Assembly (NCBI GenBank): GCA_016198645.1
Contig: JACQIE010000025.1
Coordinates: forward strand, 1 to 6,168
Length of the DNA stretch: 6,168 nt
Reading direction: 5' to 3'
Source of the DNA: Candidatus Aenigmatarchaeota archaeon
GTDB taxonomy: Archaea > Aenigmatarchaeota > Aenigmatarchaeia > GW2011-AR5
Below the pieces are notes generated by a model that saw only the letters and a list, made by a program, of their open reading frames with translations, was not told the origin of the DNA and searched no databases. Of the stretch, positions 1 to 5,928 are shown piece by piece (position 1 is the stretch's first letter; every line of letters begins with the position of its first letter). The position numbers and the translations under genes were made by a program.

Positions 1-279
1 ATGCAAGAGATAGCTGTTGCAGACGAACGTAACAGAGTCACGCTTGGCCGCGATGTCATGGAAAAGTACGGCAGGAAATTCGCCATCGTAAAAATGCCCC
101 GCAACGTGTTGCTGATTCCCATACCTAGCGACCCGCTGAAGTCTCTGCGCGAACAAGGGAAGAGAATTCCGGTGCACCTTACTCCGGAAGACCTGAAGCG
201 CATTGCCGGCGAAGAAGCAGCGAAGGAAGCCATGGGCAACTGGAAGAGGCTTCAGAAACTCGGTAAGAGCAGGCGATGA
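1..279 (+). CDS. AbrB/SpoVT-fold antitoxin (VapB-like)
   Basis: A 92-residue protein. Residues 1-45 read as a SpoVT/AbrB swapped-hairpin DNA-binding domain: a strand and turn with RVTLGRDVMEKYG, then FAIVK and VLLIPIPSDPL, which fits the usual 'xVTLPxxxxxxxG...xxIxLxPxPxDPL' pattern. The tail (residues 46-92) is basic and helical and in this family would wrap and inhibit the partner toxin. By family knowledge it neutralises the downstream PIN ribonuclease and probably autorepresses the operon. Its TGA overlaps the toxin ATG (ATGA at 276-279), so the two are translationally coupled. The window opens exactly at this ATG, so the promoter is not visible and a longer N-terminus cannot be excluded. 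The family call is good; the exact subfamily is not certain. Confidence 0.8.
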   Translation: MQEIAVADERNRVTLGRDVMEKYGRKFAIVKMPRNVLLIPIPSDPLKSLREQGKRIPVHLTPEDLKRIAGEEAAKEAMGNWKRLQKLGKSRR

Positions 280-650
280 ATGTGCCGTACGCAGACACGG
301 ATTTTCTCATGGCTTTAATTAAACCCAGTGACTGGCTCAAACAGGATGCCGAACAGTTTCTCAGGAAATACAACGGTAGCCTGTGGACGTCTCCCGTTGC
401 CATAATAGAGTCGCTTCTGGTCATAAGAAAATTCGGTATGGACGCCAAAGAAGTCGTCGTTTCTCTTTACGAACTGGTGGATGTGCCTCTTATGAATAGG
501 GAAACAGCCCTTGCAGCCGCCTCCTTCATTCAGGACGAAGGTATGAACGTTTTTGACGCTTTTCACGCAGCCTTTGCCATGAACGACTTCATAATAAGCT
601 CGGACGACGTTTTTGAGAAGGCTGGGTTGCGAAGAATAGCGTTGAAATAG
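276..650 (+). CDS. PIN-domain ribonuclease toxin (VapC-like)
   Basis: A 124-residue protein, the normal size for a VapC. The four acidic PIN-domain positions are visible: D7 in ADTDFL near the N-terminus, E45 in AIIESLL, D94 in NVFDAFHAA and D110 in ISSDDVFE. The family cleaves RNA in a Mg2+-dependent way, often tRNA or rRNA, and causes growth arrest when its antitoxin is lost. The start overlaps the stop of the AbrB-like gene by four bases, the classic VapBC arrangement. All active-site residues are present, so the toxin looks functional. The RNA target cannot be read from the sequence. A housekeeping PIN role is possible but unlikely given the AbrB partner. Confidence 0.85.
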   Translation: MNVPYADTDFLMALIKPSDWLKQDAEQFLRKYNGSLWTSPVAIIESLLVIRKFGMDAKEVVVSLYELVDVPLMNRETALAAASFIQDEGMNVFDAFHAAFAMNDFIISSDDVFEKAGLRRIALK

Positions 651-669
651 TCTCTTTCCAGAATTCGTA

Positions 670-677
670 TTTATATG
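670..677 (+). promoter_or_regulatory. TATA box of the aEF1-beta gene
   Basis: TTTATATG lies in an AT-rich stretch between the VapC stop and the EF1-beta start. Its centre is about 33 bp before the ATG at 707. With the usual archaeal TATA-to-start-site distance of about 26 bp, the leader would be only some 7-8 nt. No Shine-Dalgarno sequence is visible. Confidence 0.6.
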
Positions 678-706
678 CTTTTCACGCTTTAGTGTAAAAG
701 ATAATT

Positions 707-964
707 ATGGGCAAAGTTGCTGCAACTCTCAATGTGATGCCGGTGTCGCCTGACACGGACATGGCTAAAATAAAGGCTGAAATAAAGAAGCTTAATATTG
801 AAGTGAAGAGCATGGCAGAAAAGCCCGTCGCGTTCGGGCTGAAGCTGCTCGAAGTTCTTTTCGTCGTTGAAGACAAGGAAGGCGGTCTGGACGCGATACA
901 GGAGCGCATCGCAAAGATAGAAGGCGTTGAAAGCGTTGAGGCGGGAGACGTCAGTTTGATTTGA
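707..964 (+). CDS. ef1b: Translation elongation factor aEF1-beta
   Basis: An 85-residue protein matching archaeal EF1-beta over its full length. It has the N-terminal GKVAATLNVMPVSPDTD strand, the PVAFGLKLLEVLFVVEDKEGG core (residues 40-60) and the C-terminal KIEGVESVEAGDVSLI. It is the guanine nucleotide exchange factor for aEF1A, corresponding to the C-terminal exchange domain of eukaryotic EF1B-alpha, and is therefore a cytoplasmic translation factor. The gene stands alone behind its own TATA box, with no readthrough partner immediately downstream. The ATG at 707 is chosen because it gives the standard MGKV start and sits at the correct distance from the TATA box. Confidence 0.93.
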   Translation: MGKVAATLNVMPVSPDTDMAKIKAEIKKLNIEVKSMAEKPVAFGLKLLEVLFVVEDKEGGLDAIQERIAKIEGVESVEAGDVSLI

Positions 965-1009
965 TGTGTGTGGCATTTGTTGCAACCCACGTCGCATGAA
1001 GACGCACGG

Positions 1010-1132
1010 TTAGTAAAGGAACGGAAGACTTTTGCGCCCGAATTTATTGAAGCGGCTCGTTTTCAGCTTTTACCTGTTTACCGTAGCACGCAAAGGTGAA
1101 GAGCATTACATACTTGCCTTTGGTTGCGCCAT
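1010..1132 (-). pseudogene. Decayed copy of the small ORF found at 5929-6120
   Basis: Read on the minus strand from ATG 1132 to TAA 1010, this stretch keeps landmarks of the intact 63-codon frame at 5929-6120. It shares ATGGCGCA at the start and CGTGCTA followed, after an in-frame 6-nt gap, by CGGTAAACAxGTA (reading RA..TVN in both). It also shares a block reading KAENEP against KTENKP, now in a shifted frame, and the final SLPFLY-stop against SFPSLY-stop. The frame is broken by a TAA at codon 9, a TAA at codon 21 where the intact copy has TAC, frameshifts, and loss of about 18 codons (intact-copy codons 25-42). No function is recognised. It lies between the 3' ends of aEF1-beta and ferredoxin, which otherwise hold no gene from 965 to 1192. 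Confidence 0.62.
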
Positions 1133-1192
1133 ATGGTTTTCGGGGCGTCGCTTAAACTCCGGAAGCCATGAAAAGAGTGTTGAGAACGAGTA

Positions 1193-1444
1193 TCACACGA
1201 TTTTTTCGCCCGTCTTCTTGTCTATTATATGTATGACGTTTGCAGGGCATCCCTCGGCAGCCTGCTTGTTGCAATCAAGCTCAGTTTCGTCTATTTCCTT
1301 GACGTTCAACTCTCCTTCGTTCTTTGCGCCTACCAGGTCAGCCTTGCCGTCATCCGCCATAACCCAGTGCTTCTCGCACAGCGCGGCGCAGACGCCCGCG
1401 CCGATGCACCCGCTTCTCTGGTATTCTATTTTATATTTGCCCAT
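1193..1444 (-). CDS. Single-cluster ferredoxin, probably [3Fe-4S] or variant-ligand [4Fe-4S]
   Basis: An 83-residue ferredoxin, a small cytoplasmic electron carrier. The cluster motif is C13-I-G-A16-G-V-C19-A-A-L-C23, with C58 and C66-P further on. It aligns with Pyrococcus furiosus ferredoxin (CIGDAICASLC...C...CP), where C11, D14, C17 and C56 bind the cluster and C21 and C48 form a disulfide. By that mapping C13, C19 and C66 are ligands, C23 and C58 are the disulfide pair, and the fourth ligand position is Ala16, which cannot bind iron. C23 is followed by Glu rather than the usual Pro. Only one cluster-binding set is present. The gene has its own TATA box. GTGAT three bases before the ATG resembles part of a Shine-Dalgarno site. 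Confidence 0.9.
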   Translation of the reverse strand: MGKYKIEYQRSGCIGAGVCAALCEKHWVMADDGKADLVGAKNEGELNVKEIDETELDCNKQAAEGCPANVIHIIDKKTGEKIV

Positions 1445-1470
1445 GTTATCACTATTTCCATAGACTGAAA

Positions 1471-1481
1471 GATATTAAAAA
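1471..1481 (-). promoter_or_regulatory. TATA box of the ferredoxin gene
   Basis: On the minus strand TTTTTAATATC is centred about 32 bp upstream of the ferredoxin ATG at 1444. That predicts a leader of only a few bases. It lies ten bases beyond the stop codon of the HicA-like frame, so ferredoxin is probably transcribed independently of it. Confidence 0.55.
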
Positions 1482-1490
1482 GTGACGGCA

Positions 1491-1628
1491 TTATGCAGAA
1501 AGTTCCTCTTCTGTTATTCTTTTGCATTCAGGATTCCTGTATATTCTGTGGCTGCCGCTTTGCCGTACAAGAAAGAATCCTTTCTTCTCTATTATTTTTA
1601 TAATCTGTTTCGCAGTCAGGCGAGGCAT
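1491..1628 (-). pseudogene. Truncated orphan HicA-like mRNA interferase
   Basis: From ATG 1628 the frame encodes 45 residues that closely fit the N-terminal two thirds of HicA: MPRLTAKQIIKIIEKKGF (helix 1), LVRQSGSHRIYRN with the GSH motif holding the catalytic His27, then KRIT. Family members continue with a 'VPxHxGK..L..GTL..IL..A' segment forming the last strand and helix. Here the frame runs into EEELSA-stop, so about 20-30 residues are missing. HicA toxins are dsRNA-binding-fold ribonucleases normally paired with HicB; no HicB-like frame is present on either side. An upstream in-frame ATG at 1703 would add 25 residues, but these do not look like HicA and the start lies inside a hairpin. 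It is most likely a disabled remnant, though a short expressed peptide is possible. Confidence 0.7.
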
Positions 1629-1690
1629 GCGCCTATCTATAGTAAAGCGAGCGAGGGGCAGTAAAGCATAATATGGCATCGACTTGAAAG

Positions 1691-1719
1691 CTGTTAGACG
1701 CACAAAGTGCGTCAGTTTG
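1691..1719. repeat. Hairpin element, copy 1 (GACGCAC-AAA-GTGCGTC)
   Basis: A perfect 7-bp inverted repeat (1697-1703 and 1707-1713) with a 3-base loop, in the divergent region between the HicA-like frame and FEN-1. Similarity to the palindrome at 6135-6164 extends beyond the stem: CTGT precedes both stems, and CA with a GTT-type continuation follows both. No T-tract follows on either strand, so it is not a standard terminator. Its place about 25 bp upstream of the FEN-1 TATA box would allow a regulatory role (inference). Confidence 0.6.
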
Positions 1720-1736
1720 GTGCAGCAAAAAGGGGA

Positions 1737-1745
1737 TATTTATAC
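1737..1745 (+). promoter_or_regulatory. TATA box of the FEN-1 gene
   Basis: TATTTATAC, preceded by a purine-rich AAAAAGGGGA that could serve as the BRE. The TATA centre is about 24-25 bp before the ATG at 1766, so transcription should begin at or next to the start codon and the mRNA would be leaderless. Confidence 0.65.
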
Positions 1746-1765
1746 AGTCCGATGCTTATTCTTGC

Positions 1766-2749
1766 ATGGGAATTCATCTCACTTCTCTGGTGAAGCCGGG
1801 CGTAGTGGAGGTGCTTGTTGACAAGACAATAGCCGTGGACGCGCTTAACTGGCTTTACCAGTTTCTTTCCATCATCCGCCAGCGCGACGGCACGCCGCTT
1901 ATGGACGGGCAGGGCGCGGTGACGTCGCATTTGTCCGGAATATTTTACCGTTCGCTAAAGCTCATGGAAGAAGGCGTGCGCCTCGTTTACGTTTTTGACG
2001 GCCCCCCGCCGGCGATGAAACGCGCCACAGCCGAGCTTCGCCACGAGCGCCGCGCCGAAGCCGCGAAAAAGTGGACGGCAGCGCTGGAAGAGGGCGACGA
2101 GCAGGGAGCAAAAAAGTATGCGATGCAGGCGACGTCCGTAAACACCGCAATGATAGAAGAAGCGAAAAAACTTATCAGCGCGATGGGCATGCCGTGCGTA
2201 GAGGCGCCTTCCGAAGGCGAAGCGCTGTGCTCGCTTATGACGCAGAAAAAAGAAGCTTATGCCGCGGCGACGCAGGACTATGATGCTTTTCTGTTCGGCT
2301 GCCCGCGTATTATAAGGAATCTCGCGGCTTCAAAAAAAGGCGTGATTCCGGAGATGCTCGTTCTTGACGAGACGCTAAAAGATTTGGCGATAACGCGCGA
2401 GCAGCTCATTCTTTTGGGCATGCTCGTCGGCACGGACTTCAACCCCGGCGGCGTGAAGGGCATCGGCCCCAAGAAGGCGCTTGACCTCGTGAAAAAGCAC
2501 AAAACGCTGGACGAGCTTTTGCCGAACATTGACTGGGCGTTTGACACGAAGCCGAAGGAGATATTCGACTTCTTCATGAGCCCGCCTTACTGCGACTATA
2601 CAATAAAGTTTGGCTTTCCCGACGAGCGGAAGATAAAGGAAATTTTGTGCGAGCAGCACGATTTCTCGGACGAGCGCGTGAGCAGCGCGCTCGCAAAATA
2701 CAGCGAAGCGAAACAACAGAACCAGAAGAGTTTGAGCAAGTGGTTCTGA
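1766..2749 (+). CDS. fen: Flap endonuclease 1 (FEN-1)
   Basis: A 327-residue, full-length archaeal FEN-1, the structure-specific 5'-flap nuclease of Okazaki-fragment maturation and long-patch repair. The N-terminal nuclease region starts MGIHLTSLV and carries IAVDALNWLYQFLS (D25), TSHLSGIFYR and YVFDGPPP (D78). The internal nuclease region has APSEGEA (E150, E152), TQDYDAFLFG (D171, D173) and LVGTDFN (D224). These are the expected two-metal-site acids, and none is missing. GGVKGIGPKKALDLVKKH (228-245) is the helix-hairpin-helix-type DNA-binding motif. The C-terminus, QKSLSKWF (320-327), is a PIP box (Q-x2-L-x2-W-F) for binding the PCNA clamp. The start places Gly2 next to Met as in other FEN-1 proteins and fits a leaderless transcript. 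The gene is monocistronic and converges on the surface-protein operon. Confidence 0.97.
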   Translation: MGIHLTSLVKPGVVEVLVDKTIAVDALNWLYQFLSIIRQRDGTPLMDGQGAVTSHLSGIFYRSLKLMEEGVRLVYVFDGPPPAMKRATAELRHERRAEAAKKWTAALEEGDEQGAKKYAMQATSVNTAMIEEAKKLISAMGMPCVEAPSEGEALCSLMTQKKEAYAAATQDYDAFLFGCPRIIRNLAASKKGVIPEMLVLDETLKDLAITREQLILLGMLVGTDFNPGGVKGIGPKKALDLVKKHKTLDELLPNIDWAFDTKPKEIFDFFMSPPYCDYTIKFGFPDERKIKEILCEQHDFSDERVSSALAKYSEAKQQNQKSLSKWF

Positions 2750-2771
2750 CTTTACGAAAGGGGCGGGAAAG

Positions 2772-2837
2772 TTATTTGCAACCCTCTCATCGAAAGTCGC
2801 AAAAGTAGTGTCTCGTAACGGTAAACAAGTAGTTTAC
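2772..2837 (+). repeat. Possible third fragment of the small-ORF family
   Basis: AACGGTAAACAAGTA at 2817-2831 is an exact 15-base match to 5985-5999 inside the 63-aa frame and matches 13 of 14 bases with the decayed copy at 1071-1084 (minus strand). GCAACC lies 40 bases upstream of the ACGGTAAAC block here and 43 bases upstream of it in the decayed copy, which hints at longer shared ancestry. No open frame survives. The 3' edge overlaps the stop codon of the 883-aa gene, and GTAAAC (2821-2826) with GTTTAC (2832-2837) forms a 6-bp inverted repeat there that could help 3'-end formation. A chance match is not excluded. Confidence 0.35.
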
Positions 2838-5485
2838 GGGGGAGGTAGTTGCTCTAAAACAACCAGCGCAAAGACGCCCGACAACGTGTCCGTCGTGCCT
2901 CGGAAGATGACTGACCCCTCAGGGTCTGAGCCTCTCACCGCCGTGCCCAGTATAGTAACCTTGTCGCCTGTTTTCCGCATGATTTTTATCTTGCTCAATC
3001 CGTATTTGTCTCCGAAAGCTTTGTTTGCCGTCATATCAATATAGGAAAGGGTAATCTCGTCAAGCCCGGTCTTGGATATTTCGGCGGTATATGCGTATGC
3101 AGTTATCTTATTGTCGCTGCCCGCAGCTTTCTCAAACGCGCTTTTTTCGTTGTCGGATGGTGGCCTAAAAGCTTTCACAGTTATCACTGCATTAGTGTCA
3201 AGCTCGCTTAGCTCGGCAGCTACGCTTACTGTAGCTAACCCGACACTAGTTTCCATAGAGCGCCCTGCCGCCTTCAGATTAATCTTATTTACCTCCACAG
3301 TAACGGAGTCCGTCTTGCTTTCCATGCGTTTCACGCCGGCTTCTATCGTGTAGCTGCCGCGCGTGATGATGATTTTGTTGTTCTGCAATGATATTCCCGG
3401 CGTGTGGTCATTGTAATAGGTCAGTTTGTCTCCGGCGGCAAGCGCCACAGGCAGATTGACTGTAGTTTTTGATATCACAGGCGCGCCGGTTATTTTCGGC
3501 GTATTTCTTGAAGCAGTCGTGGTTGTCACGCCGGCCGCCGTTTTGGACATATAGACCTTGCCGTCGGCGCATGCGGAGTCGCGTTCGCAAAAACCATAAC
3601 GGTTCACGAGGTTATATACGTTAAATTCGCATTGGGAAGCTCCTTCCTCCGAGAATTCATCTTTTTGGTCGATAATCTTCTTGCCTTCATCGCTGTTACG
3701 GTTGTTGCATGTTGGCCCGTTGCCGTCAATCTTTCCGCACACCTTGTCATTGCCTTCGCCGGTTTCCACGCCGATGAAATACGCCTTGAAAGGAAGCACG
3801 ACGTCCGCAGGGTTTTTCGCGCCGTTTTTGTCGATGATGACGAACGGTTTATTTGCAGTCCCGCCCTCCACAGGCACAATTTTGCTGTTTTCCCCTGCGC
3901 AGGCTGTCAGCAGGTTCTGGACGTCGTCTTTTGGCAGGGAAACCACGGATGTGAAGAAATTCGTTCCCCTCTTCAACGTTGCATACATGAAGCCGTTAGC
4001 GGGAATGTCAAGCGTGCACGAGCCGTCCACTGGCACGAGGGCAGGCAGGACATTTACTATATTCTTAAATGTGAAAAGCGCTTCCATATCATCTTTGGTT
4101 TTCACGCTTTGCATAGTAACCGCAGTATCCACCAGAGCCGTGCTTCTTTGCCGTGGACTATCCCGGCTCGCCGGGCTTTCGACAAGGATGCCAGAGCCTC
4201 CCTTGAAGCTTCTGACCGGGCACGAGCCGAAAAGCTTCTGGGCATGCTCTTTCGATACGCCAATCGCATTGATGCCCGTTTCCAGCACTATGGAGTTGCT
4301 GGTATCTTTCGGCGACGACTCAAAATCCGCCGCAGGTATGTCGGGCAGAGGAGGCGCCATGCCCCTTCTGGCAACCTCTTCCGCATCAAGCTTTTTCATG
4401 GCAGCATTGCACGCATTCTCGCTCTCATAGCTCATTCCGCCTGCCTCGTCCTGATATTTTCCTGTGCAGGTGCCACCTACAGGCGTCCATCTTTTCTGGC
4501 TTTCCAGTTGCTGCAGGCTGTCGTATGTTATCGTGCAGGGGTTTCCGTCATTTGGTTTGAAGTTAATAATATACCCCATATATGGCTCTATTTCGTCAAC
4601 ATATCTGAACACGTTGCCTGCCATGGGAAACATTGTAAGAATCATGCTGGAAGACGTTTTGTATGTCGCTCGTAGACTGTTTATGGGTGCCCAGAGAACT
4701 ACTGTGTCCAGCGTGCCCCTGCCACATACAATTTCTGCCTCTTGCTGCTTTATCGGGAACGTGGATGCGATGTAATTATTGCCAGCGTTAAGCGTCACAG
4801 AACTCGGAGAATCGGGGAGAATGGAAATGTCCTTGCACTTATCGGAATATATCTGATATAATGTGCCGAATTTCATCTCTTCCAGCGGCTCGATGCCCGC
4901 CCATGTGTCAAAGATAACGGGAGACGGATTCGGATAGTGAATCGCCTTTATCTGCATGGCATTCCCGCATAGCTTTGCCATGTCCTTCATCTCGTCCTTG
5001 GTCGCGGCAAAACTCACCAATTTATACAGGGGCCACGGCATAGAAAGTTTAGTAGGTGTAAGTATAGTAAGAGTAACAACACCGTTAAAGGCAGTATCTG
5101 ATTTAGGCGGCGTATACAGCGCTACTTTCGTGAGTTCGATGGCAAAACCTTGCTTTGTTTTGTGTATGTCTCTCTCGTTTAGCATTATGGATGAGTCAAG
5201 AACGGTATAACGACCGTCTCCCGTTTTCCTATTAAGCACTATTGTAGCAACCTTCCCCGACAGAACTGCCAGCCGAACTTGATAGGTATCTTCTCCGACC
5301 ACGAAGTCCTGCGTCAGTGCAGTATCGGATAACGTTAAAACTATCTGGTTATTCGACGAAGCCACAGTGTAGCCCGTTGGGTCGGAGAAGATGCCGCCTA
5401 CGAAACCCCGGACATCGTCCAATATAGAAGCATAGCTGAAAGCGGACAAAACGAAAAGAACTGTTACGAGTATTGCGTTCTTCAT
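2834..5485 (-). CDS. Large secreted, cysteine-paired repeat surface protein
   Basis: An 883-residue protein that I cannot assign to a named family. Residues 1-19 are a Sec signal peptide (Lys2, hydrophobic core, cut likely at SYA19|S20). No second membrane span is obvious. The middle contains three related modules of about 90 residues, each opening with LxxGxN (L232, L401, L504) followed 21-25 residues later by Cys and 54-68 residues after that by a second Cys (C254/C317, C422/C490, C529/C583). There are 14 cysteines in all, consistent with disulfides outside the cell. A Cys-rich stretch (C583, C593, C619, C633, C639) is followed by a TTTT linker near 654-657 and a beta-rich C-terminal region ending SGVFALVVLEQLPPP, reminiscent of beta-sandwich tails of archaeal surface proteins. 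It lies 16 bp behind the pilin-like gene, with AAGTGA before the ATG as a weak ribosome site. Confidence 0.85.
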   Translation of the reverse strand: MKNAILVTVLFVLSAFSYASILDDVRGFVGGIFSDPTGYTVASSNNQIVLTLSDTALTQDFVVGEDTYQVRLAVLSGKVATIVLNRKTGDGRYTVLDSSIMLNERDIHKTKQGFAIELTKVALYTPPKSDTAFNGVVTLTILTPTKLSMPWPLYKLVSFAATKDEMKDMAKLCGNAMQIKAIHYPNPSPVIFDTWAGIEPLEEMKFGTLYQIYSDKCKDISILPDSPSSVTLNAGNNYIASTFPIKQQEAEIVCGRGTLDTVVLWAPINSLRATYKTSSSMILTMFPMAGNVFRYVDEIEPYMGYIINFKPNDGNPCTITYDSLQQLESQKRWTPVGGTCTGKYQDEAGGMSYESENACNAAMKKLDAEEVARRGMAPPLPDIPAADFESSPKDTSNSIVLETGINAIGVSKEHAQKLFGSCPVRSFKGGSGILVESPASRDSPRQRSTALVDTAVTMQSVKTKDDMEALFTFKNIVNVLPALVPVDGSCTLDIPANGFMYATLKRGTNFFTSVVSLPKDDVQNLLTACAGENSKIVPVEGGTANKPFVIIDKNGAKNPADVVLPFKAYFIGVETGEGNDKVCGKIDGNGPTCNNRNSDEGKKIIDQKDEFSEEGASQCEFNVYNLVNRYGFCERDSACADGKVYMSKTAAGVTTTTASRNTPKITGAPVISKTTVNLPVALAAGDKLTYYNDHTPGISLQNNKIIITRGSYTIEAGVKRMESKTDSVTVEVNKINLKAAGRSMETSVGLATVSVAAELSELDTNAVITVKAFRPPSDNEKSAFEKAAGSDNKITAYAYTAEISKTGLDEITLSYIDMTANKAFGDKYGLSKIKIMRKTGDKVTILGTAVRGSDPEGSVIFRGTTDTLSGVFALVVLEQLPPP

Positions 5486-5501
5486 ATGAAGTCACTTAAA
5501 G

Positions 5502-5873
5502 CTAGAACCCACCTTCGGGCGGTGGCAGAGTCGTGACAGTCGCCGTCCCGCACCCGCACTTCGCCGCGCACTGCTTTGCGAAATCAGCGCCTGCGCTGAG
5601 GCCCGAAAGCGTGCACAATCTTTCAAGAGATGTGGGATTTTCGCTTTCTTGCCCGAGCTCCTTGAACTGCACTTCCACGCTTGCCAGCGAACCTACGTTG
5701 CAATTGTAAGTCGTCCTCAAAACGTTGCACGCGTTCGTTATCGCGTTATTAAGCTCTATCGTATTCACGCCCTGCCCGACGTTCAGCGCGAAGAATCCGC
5801 CTATCACCATCATGACGAGAATCGCAATCGCGACCACGACTATCGTGTTTACCGGCAGGGACGAGCCTTTCAT
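5502..5873 (-). CDS. Pilin-like membrane-anchored cysteine-rich small protein
   Basis: A 123-residue protein of a type common in DPANN-like archaea. MKGSSLPVN is followed by a long hydrophobic helix (about residues 10-30, TIVVVAIAILVMMVIGGFFAL) and a small outer domain. The short KG-containing N-terminus before the hydrophobic segment resembles class III (type IV pilin-like) signal peptides cut by a prepilin peptidase, although the usual Glu at +5 is absent; a simple N-terminal anchor is the alternative. The domain has six cysteines (49, 58, 87, 102, 106, 108), enough for three disulfides, with the last three clustered in CAAKCGC. The tail reads TTLPPPEGGF, and the downstream 883-aa protein also ends in LPPP. 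It is the first gene of the operon, behind a strong TATA box, and probably works with the large protein at the surface (inference). Confidence 0.8.
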   Translation of the reverse strand: MKGSSLPVNTIVVVAIAILVMMVIGGFFALNVGQGVNTIELNNAITNACNVLRTTYNCNVGSLASVEVQFKELGQESENPTSLERLCTLSGLSAGADFAKQCAAKCGCGTATVTTLPPPEGGF

Positions 5874-5892
5874 ATCCCTAAATGTCGTTTTT

Positions 5893-5903
5893 GATATATA
5901 AAG
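5893..5903 (-). promoter_or_regulatory. TATA box of the pilin-like / surface-protein operon
   Basis: On the minus strand CTTTATATATC is centred about 25 bp upstream of the ATG at 5873, predicting a leaderless mRNA. It is the best TATA match in the window. Because the core is nearly symmetric (TATATA), it could also direct transcription rightward to the ATG at 5929, whose distance from the same centre is about 31 bp; no separate TATA box is seen for that frame. Confidence 0.7.
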
Positions 5904-5928
5904 ATGATTATGGCTTTGCCTGATTGCT

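Noticed and set aside
965..1192. A tRNA or C/D-box RNA in the aEF1-beta/ferredoxin spacer
   Set aside because: There is no T-loop (GGTTCRAATCC-like) sequence, no cloverleaf pairing and no convincing C-box/D-box pair. The recognisable content is the decayed small ORF.
1032..1463. A 143-codon frame on the plus strand
   Set aside because: It is antisense to the ferredoxin gene and to the decayed small ORF. The ferredoxin cysteine pattern on the minus strand is unmistakable, and no domain is visible in this frame.
1560..1700. A further copy of the small ORF upstream of hairpin copy 1
   Set aside because: TCCTTTCTTCTC here resembles the end of the 63-aa frame, but it is the complement of the HicA helix codons (KKGF region), the LY-stop context is absent, and no start or middle block is found.
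1629..1703. A 25-residue N-terminal extension of the HicA-like frame
   Set aside because: The added residues do not resemble HicA, the ATG at 1703 falls inside the hairpin stem, and the internal ATG at 1628 gives the usual HicA beginning (MPRLTAKQII).
2808..3044. A 78-codon frame on the plus strand across the 3' end of the surface-protein gene
   Set aside because: Most of it is antisense to the conserved-looking C-terminal region of the 883-aa protein. There is no promoter or ribosome site, and the first codons are explained by the repeat fragment at 2817-2831.
3632..4675. A 347-codon open frame on the plus strand
   Set aside because: It lies wholly antisense to the 883-aa gene, which has a signal peptide, repeated modules and a ribosome site. 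The antisense product shows no recognisable domain and is rich in Arg, His and Cys, as expected of a complementary-strand frame. The 249-codon frame at 3681-4430 is dismissed for the same reason.
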